A stretch of DNA of 64,000 nucleotides from Gayadomonas joobiniege G7 (GTDB taxonomy: Bacteria; Pseudomonadota; Gammaproteobacteria; Enterobacterales; Alteromonadaceae). The stretch's first letter is position 1. Each line of letters opens with the position of its first letter. The position numbers were made by a program, and so were the translations under genes. Positions 36,183 through 44,135 of the stretch are shown piece after piece. Where the stretch lies: the NCBI RefSeq assembly GCF_000300815.1, contig NZ_AMRX01000008.1, positions 310,001 through 374,000 on the forward strand, read 5' to 3'. The notes under the pieces were generated by a model that was not told where the DNA came from, did not search any database, and saw nothing but the letters and a program-made list of their open reading frames with translations.

Positions 36183-38712
36183 ACTCGCAGTCTAGCAAGT
36201 TTTTTTGTTCCGCTGTGCTTAAGCGAATATTAGCCACGCTTAATTCGTTCATTTGAGCGCTGCTTAGGCCCCAAATTGTGCTGATTGGCTGGCTAAAGTC
36301 TGTTTGTTTAAAACAATTTAATTTAACCGCAACAGGTTGCCACTGACCGTCTGTTTTTATTAATGAGTTAATTGAAACAGTATCTAATGCTTGCTGCTTT
36401 TCTTGCACCAATACATTAATATTACCGCGCACGGGTTTATCGGCTTTTACTTCAAAGACCAAGGCTGCATTTGCATCTGCATAAGCAGAAATGTTTATGC
36501 CGTTGTTTTGCTGCATAGCGATAGCGCTTAATTTTTGCTCTGCAGTCCAATTGATTTTAAATGAGTCTTCTTGCACAAACCGGTTTTGACTTGAAAAAGT
36601 GATGGCATCGGTTGTGACCACACTGGCATTGATTGCAGTAGATTGCTCGCCAGTGTTCAATGCAAAAGTATAACCTAACTTAGGAGCCTGGCTGAATAAA
36701 ACTAAATCAGAAGAGGTGTCTAATTTAGGCATGTCAGCATAGTCTTCTTGCAATTGAGCAAGCTGAATATCATCTTGATAAGTTAACCCGTAACCCAATT
36801 TAAACAACGCATCATTTTTGTCTGTGTAGGGGGCATTGACGGGTTTAGCATTGGCTTTAGCAGGCCAGCTAAAGCTGAGCTTGCCAGTAAAATCATACTG
36901 CACTTGTCCGTTGACATCACGTAATAATACATCGGCGATACCTGCACCTTCTGAGCCAGGTAACCAAGCGGCCACAAAAGCATCAGACTGGTTGATTTCT
37001 TTGTTCATCCATAATGGACGGCCCGATAAAAATACTGTGACCACAGGGATGTTTTGCGATTTTAATGATTTTAATAAAGCCAGGTCTGCTTTAGTAATCG
37101 GCTGGTATTCAAAAGTGCCAGATTTAATATCACCTTGCATCTCAGCATAAGGTTCTTCACCTATTACTACAATTGCAACATCTGGCTTTTCACTGAACTG
37201 GCCATTTTCACTTAACATGACTGAGCCGCCAGCGGCTTCAACCTGATTTTTAAACCCTTGATAGATAGAGGTTGCGTTCGGGAAGTCGTCGTTGGTATTG
37301 CCGGTTCCTTGCCAGGTTAATGTCCAGCCACCATTTTGTTTGCTGATATTGTCAGCACCGTCACCCGCTAACAATATTTTTTGTTTAGGGTTTAATGGTA
37401 AAAGACTGTGATTATTTTTTAATAATACGAGTGACTCGCGCACCGCTTGGCGAGCGATGGCTTTATGCTCTGGATGCCCTAAACGATCGCTATTTGCTGC
37501 ATGTAATCTTTGCGACGGTAAATCATTAAATACACCGGCTCTTAATTTAACGCGCAAAATTCGGGTCACAGCATCATTGATTCTGGCTTCTGAAATTTCG
37601 CCGCTGCGTACTTGAGCTAAGGTATTATGATAAAATGCTTTCCAGTCTTCAGGCACCATAATAATATCAACACCTGCATTGATTGCGGCTGCGCAGCTTT
37701 CGTTGCTACAACCTGCTACTTGGCCATGTCCATTCCAATCACCAACGACTAAACCATCAAAATTCATGCGCTCTTTTAAAACATCCGTTAATAGATATTT
37801 ATAACCATGCAACTTTTGACCGTGCCAACTGTTAAACGATGCCATAATGGCTTGTACGCCAGCTTCAATTGCGGTGACATAGCCTTGCGCATGAATATTT
37901 ATTAACTCTGCTTCGCTGGCCAAATTATTGCCTTGGTCAACGCCTCTATCAGTGCCGCCATCACCAACAAAATGTTTGGCTGTTGCTAAAATGTGTTGGT
38001 TAGATAAAAAGTCTTTACCGGCTTCACCTTGAATGCCCTCAACATATTTTCCTGCATAGCTTCGTACAATAGCCGGATCTTCGGAAAAACTTTCATAAGC
38101 TCGTCCCCAGCGGTCATCGCGTGCAACTGCAACGGTAGGCGAAAAGTCCCAATCGATGGCTGTCGCAGCCACTTCTCGTGCGATAGCTGCGGCAATATCT
38201 TTAATTAAATCTGGGTTATTGGCAGCACCAAGGCCAATATTGTGAGGGAACAAGGTTGCACCTAATACATTGTTGTGGCCATGAACAGCATCTGTGCCCC
38301 AGATACAGGGAATACTGCTGCCATCTAAAGAGTCGTCTAAACAGGCTTTATAAAAGTCATCGGCTGTTTTTATCCAATCTTGCACGCTGGCGTATTTGTT
38401 CTGCTGTGGAAACGAGCCACCACCATTTAAAAATGATCCAAATCCATATTGGCGCATCTCTTCAACTGTAATAGAGCGTAACTCTGGTTGCACCATTTGA
38501 GCGACTTTGTGCTCTAGGGTCATTTCAGCCAGAAGTGCCTCGATTTTTTTTTCTAACTTGGGGTCTTGTTTTATTTTAGAGATGGGCTGGGGCCATAGTT
38601 TTAAGGTTTCTGATTTTACGTTTGGCTGAACTTTATCTTCTGTGTTTTGGCATGCAAATAATGCACAAGTAGTGGCTGCTATCGCCGTATATTTAAAAAG
38701 TTTGGTCATCAT
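36181..38712 (-). CDS. GH3 beta-glucosidase/exo-glucanase lipoprotein (ExoP type)
   Basis: An 843-residue lipoprotein (lipobox LFAC). The GH3 N-terminal TIM barrel (about 50-390) holds the nucleophile D325 in GLVVGDWNGHGQV and the substrate-binding KHFVGDGGT. The GH3 C-terminal domain (about 415-640) contains VLLKNNHSLLPL and VIGEEPYAE. Residues about 690-840 are the galactose-binding-like C-terminal domain typical of marine ExoP enzymes (SAIAMQQNNGINISAYADANAALV). It is expected to remove glucose from the non-reducing end of beta-1,3/1,4-gluco-oligosaccharides in the periplasm. It converges with the GH9-SGNH operon and has an inverted-repeat operator candidate 23 bp upstream of the start. 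Confidence 0.92.
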   Translation of the reverse strand: MMTKLFKYTAIAATTCALFACQNTEDKVQPNVKSETLKLWPQPISKIKQDPKLEKKIEALLAEMTLEHKVAQMVQPELRSITVEEMRQYGFGSFLNGGGSFPQQNKYASVQDWIKTADDFYKACLDDSLDGSSIPCIWGTDAVHGHNNVLGATLFPHNIGLGAANNPDLIKDIAAAIAREVAATAIDWDFSPTVAVARDDRWGRAYESFSEDPAIVRSYAGKYVEGIQGEAGKDFLSNQHILATAKHFVGDGGTDRGVDQGNNLASEAELINIHAQGYVTAIEAGVQAIMASFNSWHGQKLHGYKYLLTDVLKERMNFDGLVVGDWNGHGQVAGCSNESCAAAINAGVDIIMVPEDWKAFYHNTLAQVRSGEISEARINDAVTRILRVKLRAGVFNDLPSQRLHAANSDRLGHPEHKAIARQAVRESLVLLKNNHSLLPLNPKQKILLAGDGADNISKQNGGWTLTWQGTGNTNDDFPNATSIYQGFKNQVEAAGGSVMLSENGQFSEKPDVAIVVIGEEPYAEMQGDIKSGTFEYQPITKADLALLKSLKSQNIPVVTVFLSGRPLWMNKEINQSDAFVAAWLPGSEGAGIADVLLRDVNGQVQYDFTGKLSFSWPAKANAKPVNAPYTDKNDALFKLGYGLTYQDDIQLAQLQEDYADMPKLDTSSDLVLFSQAPKLGYTFALNTGEQSTAINASVVTTDAITFSSQNRFVQEDSFKINWTAEQKLSAIAMQQNNGINISAYADANAALVFEVKADKPVRGNINVLVQEKQQALDTVSINSLIKTDGQWQPVAVKLNCFKQTDFSQPISTIWGLSSAQMNELSVANIRLSTAEQKNLLDCE

Positions 38713-39143
38713 AATAAGGATCCGCTATTGCTCTATGTAACATTTAATTCAATGTTACATATAAGTTAATTTTTAACCTATTGAGAAACGATGAAGCGGG
38801 TAAAATACGGGTTTAATCGTCTTTGCTTGCTGCTTATCCATGTTGATTGTGAGGTAGAGCTAGGATTCAGACCATGTGTTGCGTATCATTGTAAATGATT
38901 TACTTATTACTCCATCACTGGATGATCGGAAAGTGATATATTGTGCTTCTTTAGTAGAACATATACTTGGTAAATCTTATCAAACTAGGCACTCGCTTCA
39001 TCTAGGTTTAAGATCCTTTTTATAAAGAGAAAGTATTCGCATAGATATCAATTGTAAGTATTCAATACAGATCAGGATTATGTTTATTAAGGATTGAGCG
39101 GAGCTAGCTGCGCAGCTCCACTTGTTTTAACTTTTCTAAATTC
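38713..39143. other. 431-bp intergenic region with inverted repeat and hairpin
   Basis: This gap holds the GH3 promoter and, near its left end, a perfect inverted repeat (38735-38760). A second hairpin (GGAGCT/AGCTCC, about 39099-39118) lies after the esterase gene. A roughly 50-codon plus-strand open frame (about 38878-39026) has no recognisable homology or good start. I see no supported gene. Confidence 0.5.
38735..38760. promoter_or_regulatory. Perfect inverted repeat upstream of GH3, operator candidate
   Basis: ATGTAACAT (38735-38743) and ATGTTACAT (38752-38760) are perfect reverse complements separated by 8 bp, 23 bp from the GH3 start. The symmetric form suggests a dimeric repressor or activator site. 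A TGTAAC/GTTACA pair also occurs upstream of the TBDT at 57948, with a different spacer. Confidence 0.55.
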
Positions 39144-40016
39144 TTATAGCGCATTAATTTTCTGAAGGTCAGCTTGGCCTTTTAAATATCCTAAAGACAC
39201 TAAAAAGTTATCAACTTTTAGTAGTGTATCTCTGAAATTGTTTTTGTTTTTATAATTAAAAAAACCATGCCCTTGTCCTGGGTAAATTTCTAATTCACTG
39301 CGAATGCCTAAAGCATGCATTTTTTGTTGAAAGCGTTTGGGTACAGAGATAGGGATGAGTTTATCTTTGTCGCCTATCAGGACTAAAGTTGGTGGTACAC
39401 CAGCATGCAAGTTATGCATTGGCGAAATATCTTGCCAATAATTTTTGACTGTTTCGTAACCCCAGCCGTCTGGACCGTTATCAAAAACTGGGTTAAATAA
39501 CACCAAGGCATTTGGCACTGTACTAATGGTTAGATCATCAGTTTTAGCATTAAAAGAGGGTATGGTTGCCGTTGATGCGGCTAAATGGGCCCCAGCAGAA
39601 CCCCCTGCTGCAATAATTTGGTCTGGATCAATATTTAACTTATCGGCGTTTTGACGCAGCCAACGCATCGCTGACTTTGCATCACTAACGGCATCTTTAG
39701 GCGTAGTATTATTGCGCTTTTTAACTCTGTATTCAGCCGAAATCGCTAAAATTCCTCGATCGGCTAAATAGTCTGCTTGACGATAGAATTGATTAGGATT
39801 ACCGCTCACCCAGCCACCACCAAAAAAGAAAATAATAGCCGGTGTTTTTATGCCCTGCGCCACCTGTTTGGGCAAAAACATATGCAGTTTTAAGTCAACT
39901 TCACCTACTGTTTTATAAACCATGGATTGATCGGGTTTGGGTTGAGCTGCATGACTGATATTGATCAAACCTAAACATAACAAACAAAAAACACTCAATT
40001 TTTTAATGATATTCAC
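39144..40016 (-). CDS. Alpha/beta-hydrolase esterase (BD-FAE/lipase-like), exported
   Basis: About 290 residues from a GTG at 40016 that is preceded by GAGG and begins the signal peptide (KKLSVFCLLCLGLINISHA); the ATG at 40058 adds 14 residues before it. The hydrolase shows the oxyanion-hole block FFFGGGWVSGNP, the nucleophile elbow GGSAGAH, LVLIGDKDKLIP for the acid, and GQGHGFFNY for the catalytic His. Such esterases remove acetyl or acyl groups from polysaccharides or small esters. It diverges from the sigma-factor gene at the left edge of the fucose/sulfate locus, so a deacetylating role there is plausible. Confidence 0.87.
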   Translation of the reverse strand: MNIIKKLSVFCLLCLGLINISHAAQPKPDQSMVYKTVGEVDLKLHMFLPKQVAQGIKTPAIIFFFGGGWVSGNPNQFYRQADYLADRGILAISAEYRVKKRNNTTPKDAVSDAKSAMRWLRQNADKLNIDPDQIIAAGGSAGAHLAASTATIPSFNAKTDDLTISTVPNALVLFNPVFDNGPDGWGYETVKNYWQDISPMHNLHAGVPPTLVLIGDKDKLIPISVPKRFQQKMHALGIRSELEIYPGQGHGFFNYKNKNNFRDTLLKVDNFLVSLGYLKGQADLQKINAL

Positions 40017-40306
40017 AAGTCTATTTTCCTCAAAAATTATCTTAATGATATTAAACATTTAACCTTCTTAAAACCGGAATTTTAATTCTGCTTTGTTAAT
40101 TAAATGATAATTTAAATTTAATTAACCTTGACTTTATAACATGTTTTATTAAAATTGAATCAAATGTGAAATGATGTTTCTCATTTAGAATAGGTCGAAT
40201 GCGAATAGGCATAGAGCGTTTTAAAAATACTTCACAAATAGTGATGAAAATTTGACCTAACGTGAAATGGATTCTTGGTTTATCAAATGACGGTGACAAT
40301 AAGATT

Positions 40307-40873
40307 ATGAACCATTGCAGAATGCAGTTAACCGATACATTTATCAAACACGATCTTTTTATTAAGCGTTTTTTAAAAAACTATTTAAAACGTGATCAAG
40401 ATATAGAAGATATTACTCAAGAAGTGTTTATTCGGGCGATGCATGCTTCTGATCAAAAAAACGAAATTAGTCAACCAAAAGCCTTTTTATTTACGATTGC
40501 TAAAAATCTAGCACTCAACGAAATCGCGCGTAAATCTAATCAAACTACCGATTATATCGAGGACTGTATGCCAGAAATGGAAAACTATGGCTGTAATGGT
40601 TTGGAATTTGAGTTTGATAAACGTCAGCGAATGGAGATCTACCAAGAGGCATTAGGTCTGTTGTCTGAAAAGTGCAAACAAGTCTTTTTATTAAGAAAGG
40701 TCTATTCATTTTCGCATAAAGAAATCGCACAAGAGTTGGGCATTTCTATTAGTAGCGTCGAAAAGTACTTACGTGAAGCAATTTTAGTATGCAAGCGTCA
40801 TTTAGAAACCTACGAAAATAAACAAACGTTTAAACGTAGTTATTATCAAGCGGATCCCGTTAGCTCACTTTAA
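40307..40873 (+). CDS. ECF (FecI-like) RNA polymerase sigma factor
   Basis: About 188 residues. Region 2 is visible as FIKRFLKNYLKRDQDIEDITQEVFIRAM plus FLFTIAKNLALNEIARK. Region 4 has KQVFLLRKVYSFSHKEIAQELGISISSVEKYL, a FecI-type helix-turn-helix. The start is uncertain: GTG at 40262, ATG at 40307 or ATG at 40322 are possible, and I favour 40307 (GGTGA upstream). FecI-like factors are normally held by a FecR anti-sigma encoded next door and triggered by a TBDT with an N-terminal signalling domain. No FecR gene is seen in the window, so the mode of control is unclear. Likely targets are the surrounding catabolic genes. Confidence 0.88.
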   Translation: MNHCRMQLTDTFIKHDLFIKRFLKNYLKRDQDIEDITQEVFIRAMHASDQKNEISQPKAFLFTIAKNLALNEIARKSNQTTDYIEDCMPEMENYGCNGLEFEFDKRQRMEIYQEALGLLSEKCKQVFLLRKVYSFSHKEIAQELGISISSVEKYLREAILVCKRHLETYENKQTFKRSYYQADPVSSL

Positions 40874-40952
40874 ATTGCTGCATAAACATGATTGACAAAT
40901 GTTAAAAAAATAATAACATGTCAAATATAAAACAATGTTTCGGATTTAATTT

Positions 40953-41726
40953 ATGACTTCGCAGAATATTAAAAATGCCGCTGTCACTGGCGGCGGTAGT
41001 GGCATTGGTCGCAGCATATGTCTGGCGCTTTCTAGAGCTGGGCATAACGTAGTGGTACTAGATCTCAATCTGGCTGCAGCGGAAGAAACTCAAGCCATGA
41101 TCCAATCTCAAGGCGGCCAAGCCCAGGCTTATCAACTCAATGTTGCCGAACACGAGCAAGTGTTGTCTGTTTTTGAGCAAATACAGCAAACGACAGCCAT
41201 CGACATTTTGATAAACAATGCCGGCATTGGGTTTGTTGGCAACATCGAAAATACACCCGTTGACGATTTTGACCGAGTTTATCAAGTGAACGTCAAGGGT
41301 ATTTATAATTGTGTGCAAGCGGTCATAGCAGGTATGCGTGAACGTAAACACGGCGTTATTATTAACATGGCCTCTATTGCCTCTTCGGTCGGTATTGAAG
41401 ATAGATTTGCCTATTCGATGTCAAAAGGTGCGGTATTGACAATGACATATTCAATAGCACGTGACTACATTGACCAGGGGATCCGGTGTAATTGTGTCTC
41501 GCCAGGTAGAGTGCACACACCATTTGTAGATGCTTACCTAGATAAAAACTACCCAGATAATAAACAAGAAATGTTTGACAAATTGTCTAAAAGTCAGCCA
41601 ATCGGTCGTATGGGTACACCAGAAGAAATTGCTAATTTAATCGAATATTTAGCCTCAGATAAAGCGAGCTTTATCACTGGCAGTAACTTTCCGATTGATG
41701 GTGGTTTTGTCACCATCAATAATTAA
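40953..41726 (+). CDS. SDR-family dehydrogenase (candidate 2-keto-3-deoxy-L-fuconate dehydrogenase)
   Basis: A 257-residue short-chain dehydrogenase. It has the Rossmann motif TGGGSGIGRS (about 12-21), NNAGIG (about 90), a catalytic Ser/Tyr/Lys set in ASIASSVGIEDRFAYSMSKGA, and NCVSPGRVHTPF near the C terminus. The next three genes are an FAH-family hydrolase and both halves of a UxaA-type dehydratase, the set expected for the late non-phosphorylative L-fuconate pathway. On that basis it may oxidise 2-keto-3-deoxy-L-fuconate with NAD. An L-galactonate-derived substrate is the main alternative. The family is certain; the substrate is inferred. Confidence 0.88.
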   Translation: MTSQNIKNAAVTGGGSGIGRSICLALSRAGHNVVVLDLNLAAAEETQAMIQSQGGQAQAYQLNVAEHEQVLSVFEQIQQTTAIDILINNAGIGFVGNIENTPVDDFDRVYQVNVKGIYNCVQAVIAGMRERKHGVIINMASIASSVGIEDRFAYSMSKGAVLTMTYSIARDYIDQGIRCNCVSPGRVHTPFVDAYLDKNYPDNKQEMFDKLSKSQPIGRMGTPEEIANLIEYLASDKASFITGSNFPIDGGFVTINN

Positions 41727-41736
41727 TGGAGTCTTT

Positions 41737-42591
41737 ATGAAACTTTTAAGAGTAGGTCCCGCTGGTCAAGAAAAACCAGCCGTGTTAGACAAACAAAATA
41801 AAATCCGCGATATCTCTTCTTTGATCACTGATGTTGAAGGCCAATTTTTATCAAACGAATCTCTGGCAAAACTGGCCGAGAGCGACTTTTCTCAATTGCC
41901 TGAATTAAGTGCTGAGCAACGCATTGGTCCATGTGTGAACAAGGTCGGAAAATTTATTTGTATTGGTTTAAATTATAGCGACCACGCTGCTGAAACAGGG
42001 ATGCAAGTACCAGAAGAGCCAGTGGTATTTATGAAAGCCACCAGTTCTATCACTGGTCCAAATGATGACATTATTAAACCTAAAAACAGCACTAAACTAG
42101 ATTGGGAAGTTGAACTGGGTATCGTAATTGGTGAGCACACGGCATATGTTGATGAAGCAGACGCAGAAAAACACATTGCTGGTTATTGTTTAATTAATGA
42201 TATTTCTGAACGTGCATTCCAGATTGAGCGTCAAGGACAATGGTGTAAAGGCAAAGGCTGTGACACTTTTGGTCCAATCGGTCCTTGGTTAGTGACCAAA
42301 GACGAAATCGAAGATGTGACTCAGCTACCTATGTGGTTAGAAGTTAATGGCAAACAATACCAAAACGGCAATACCAATACCATGGTATATCAACCGGCCT
42401 TTATCGTTAGTTATTTAAGTCAATTCATGAGCTTACAGCCGGGTGATATTATTTCTACTGGCACTCCACCGGGAGTTGGCATGGGCCAAAATCCAGCTGT
42501 TTATCTTAACCATGGCGACAAAATGAAATTAGGCATTGATGGTTTAGGTGAGCAAACACAGACGGTTGTTGACTATACACCTGCTGGTTAA
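41737..42591 (+). CDS. Fumarylacetoacetate-hydrolase family protein (candidate 2,4-diketo-3-deoxy-L-fuconate hydrolase)
   Basis: The ATG at 41737 has GGAGT upstream and gives 284 residues; an earlier in-frame ATG lies inside the SDR gene. FAH family motifs are clear: KFICIGLNYSDHAAETGM, EPVVFMKATSSITGPNDDI, LDWEVELGIVIG, YCLINDISERAFQ and GDIISTGTPPGVGMG, including the acidic residues that hold the divalent metal. Family members cut C-C bonds of 2,4-diketo acids, and in L-fucose breakdown this releases pyruvate and L-lactate. It lies 10 bp after the SDR stop, so the two are co-transcribed. The substrate is inferred from the operon. Confidence 0.88.
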   Translation: MKLLRVGPAGQEKPAVLDKQNKIRDISSLITDVEGQFLSNESLAKLAESDFSQLPELSAEQRIGPCVNKVGKFICIGLNYSDHAAETGMQVPEEPVVFMKATSSITGPNDDIIKPKNSTKLDWEVELGIVIGEHTAYVDEADAEKHIAGYCLINDISERAFQIERQGQWCKGKGCDTFGPIGPWLVTKDEIEDVTQLPMWLEVNGKQYQNGNTNTMVYQPAFIVSYLSQFMSLQPGDIISTGTPPGVGMGQNPAVYLNHGDKMKLGIDGLGEQTQTVVDYTPAG

Positions 42592-42607
42592 TGGATAGGG
42601 CGCGCAT

Positions 42608-42916
42608 ATGAATAAAGAGCCACGTTTGATCTTGCTGCATCCAAATGACAATGTTTTGGTTTGCAGTCGATCAATTAAAAAAGGTGAGCCGCTGACGGTT
42701 GAGGGGCACTCTGTAGTTGCCGACGCGGATATGGAGCTTGGACATAAAATTGCTCGCCGAGCGATCACCGCAAGCGAAAAAATTATTAAATACAACGCAC
42801 CTATTGGCTCAGCTAGCAAAGATATTGAGTTAGGCCAGCATGTCCATATGCATAACTTGCAAAGTGACTATATTGCCAGCCATACAAGAGACAATAAAGG
42901 AGGCAATGGTGCTTAA
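42608..42916 (+). CDS. UxaA-family dehydratase small subunit (SAF domain)
   Basis: A 102-residue protein equal to the N-terminal SAF domain of altronate/galactarate dehydratases. It shows LHPNDNVLVCSRSIKKGEPL, GHKIARRAITASEKIIKYNAPIG and a terminal VHMHNLQSDYI. In UxaA this part is fused to the large catalytic region. Here it is a separate gene whose last bases supply the ribosome-binding site of the large-subunit gene, so the two are translationally coupled. Split pairs of this family include sugar-acid dehydratases and (R)-sulfolactate sulfo-lyase. Given the neighbours, L-fuconate or L-galactonate dehydratase is most likely. Confidence 0.86.
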   Translation: MNKEPRLILLHPNDNVLVCSRSIKKGEPLTVEGHSVVADADMELGHKIARRAITASEKIIKYNAPIGSASKDIELGQHVHMHNLQSDYIASHTRDNKGGNGA

Positions 42917-44105
42917 AGGTTATCTACGAAAAGACGGGCAAAAGGGTATCCGTAATCAAGTATTGGTGGTTTATTTAGTTGAATGCGCACACCATGTTGC
43001 GCGCACTATTGTTAACAAGGTCAATCAAGAAGAAGTTCAATTATTAGGATTTCCTGGTTGTTATCCAAACGACTATGCGCTTGATCTAATGACGCGTTTA
43101 TGCACACATTCAAATGTTGGTGCTGTGACTTTAGTTTCGCTGGGCTGCGAAGGGTTTAACCGTGAACATTTGGCTGCCGAAATAGAAAAGAGCGGTCGCC
43201 CAGTCTCTACTTTAGTGATCCAAAAAAGCGGTGGTACGTTAAGCACCATTAATAAAGGGATTGAAATTGTTCAACAACAAGTCTCAGAAATTAACCAAGT
43301 TGAACAAGTGCCAATGGGCTTGGATGAGCTAATTATAGGAACGATTTGTGGTGGCTCTGACGGCACCAGTGGCATCAGCGCCAATCCTGCAGTTGGATAC
43401 TGTTTCGACCAGTTGTTAGCAAAAGGCAGTCGTTGCATTTTTGAAGAAACTGGTGAGTTAATTGGCTGTGAAGTGATTATGGCTGGTCGAGCTCAAACAC
43501 CAGAGGTTGCGGATAAAATTGTCTCAGTTGTTGAAAAAGCTGAGCGTTATTACAGCATTATGGGGTATGGCAGCTTTGCGCCTGGTAATGCCGAGGGTGG
43601 TTTAACCACACAAGAAGAAAAATCTATGGGGGCCTATGCTAAATCGGGCGCATCAATGATCACAGACGTGATTATCCCCGGCGAAATCCCAACTAAATCA
43701 GGTTTATATTTAATGGATGTTGTACCTGATGGCGACCCTCGTTTTGGATTTCCGAATATCGCAGATAACGCAGAAATCATCGAAATGGTTGCTTCAGGTG
43801 CCCACATTAATTTATTTACAACGGGACGTGGTTCAGTTGTTGGTTCTGCAATCTCCCCTGTTATTAAAATCTGTGCTAACCCTGAAACCTACCGAAATTT
43901 ATCAGGTGATATGGACATTAATGCAGGTAAAGTTATTGATGGCGAAGCAACCGTTGAAGAGGTAGGGCAGGAGATTTTTGATTTGATTGTGGCGGTGGCC
44001 CAAGGACAAAAATCTTGCTCAGAAGCGCTCGGGCATGCGGAGTTCTTAGTAACCTACAAACAATTTCAAAATAAAGAACAAATGGGCCCAGGTTGTCTAA
44101 TCTAA
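42909..44105 (+). CDS. UxaA-family dehydratase large subunit
   Basis: About 399 residues. The start is ATG 42906 or GTG 42909; AGGAGG lies too near the ATG (2 bases) and fits the GTG (5 bases). It is the C-terminal domain of altronate/galactarate-dehydratase proteins: GYLRKDGQKGIRNQVLVVYLVECAHHVA, GFPGCYPND, GTICGGSDGTSGISANPAVGY, PGNAEGGLTTQEEKSMGAYAKSG, PDGDPRFGFPNIADNAEI and LFTTGRGSVVGSAISPVIKICANP. It pairs with the SAF-domain subunit immediately upstream and probably removes water from an L-fuconate-type acid to give the 2-keto-3-deoxy acid used by the SDR. A sulfo-lyase role is the main alternative. The usual enolase-superfamily fuconate dehydratase is absent. Confidence 0.86.
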   Translation: MLKGYLRKDGQKGIRNQVLVVYLVECAHHVARTIVNKVNQEEVQLLGFPGCYPNDYALDLMTRLCTHSNVGAVTLVSLGCEGFNREHLAAEIEKSGRPVSTLVIQKSGGTLSTINKGIEIVQQQVSEINQVEQVPMGLDELIIGTICGGSDGTSGISANPAVGYCFDQLLAKGSRCIFEETGELIGCEVIMAGRAQTPEVADKIVSVVEKAERYYSIMGYGSFAPGNAEGGLTTQEEKSMGAYAKSGASMITDVIIPGEIPTKSGLYLMDVVPDGDPRFGFPNIADNAEIIEMVASGAHINLFTTGRGSVVGSAISPVIKICANPETYRNLSGDMDINAGKVIDGEATVEEVGQEIFDLIVAVAQGQKSCSEALGHAEFLVTYKQFQNKEQMGPGCLI

Positions 44106-44135
44106 TTTGAAATTCATTAAACGAGTTTAAAAATA

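Noticed and set aside
38878-39026. About 50-codon plus-strand open frame in the GH3/esterase gap
   Set aside because: No ribosome-binding site, no recognisable homology and an in-frame stop just upstream; not enough to call a gene.
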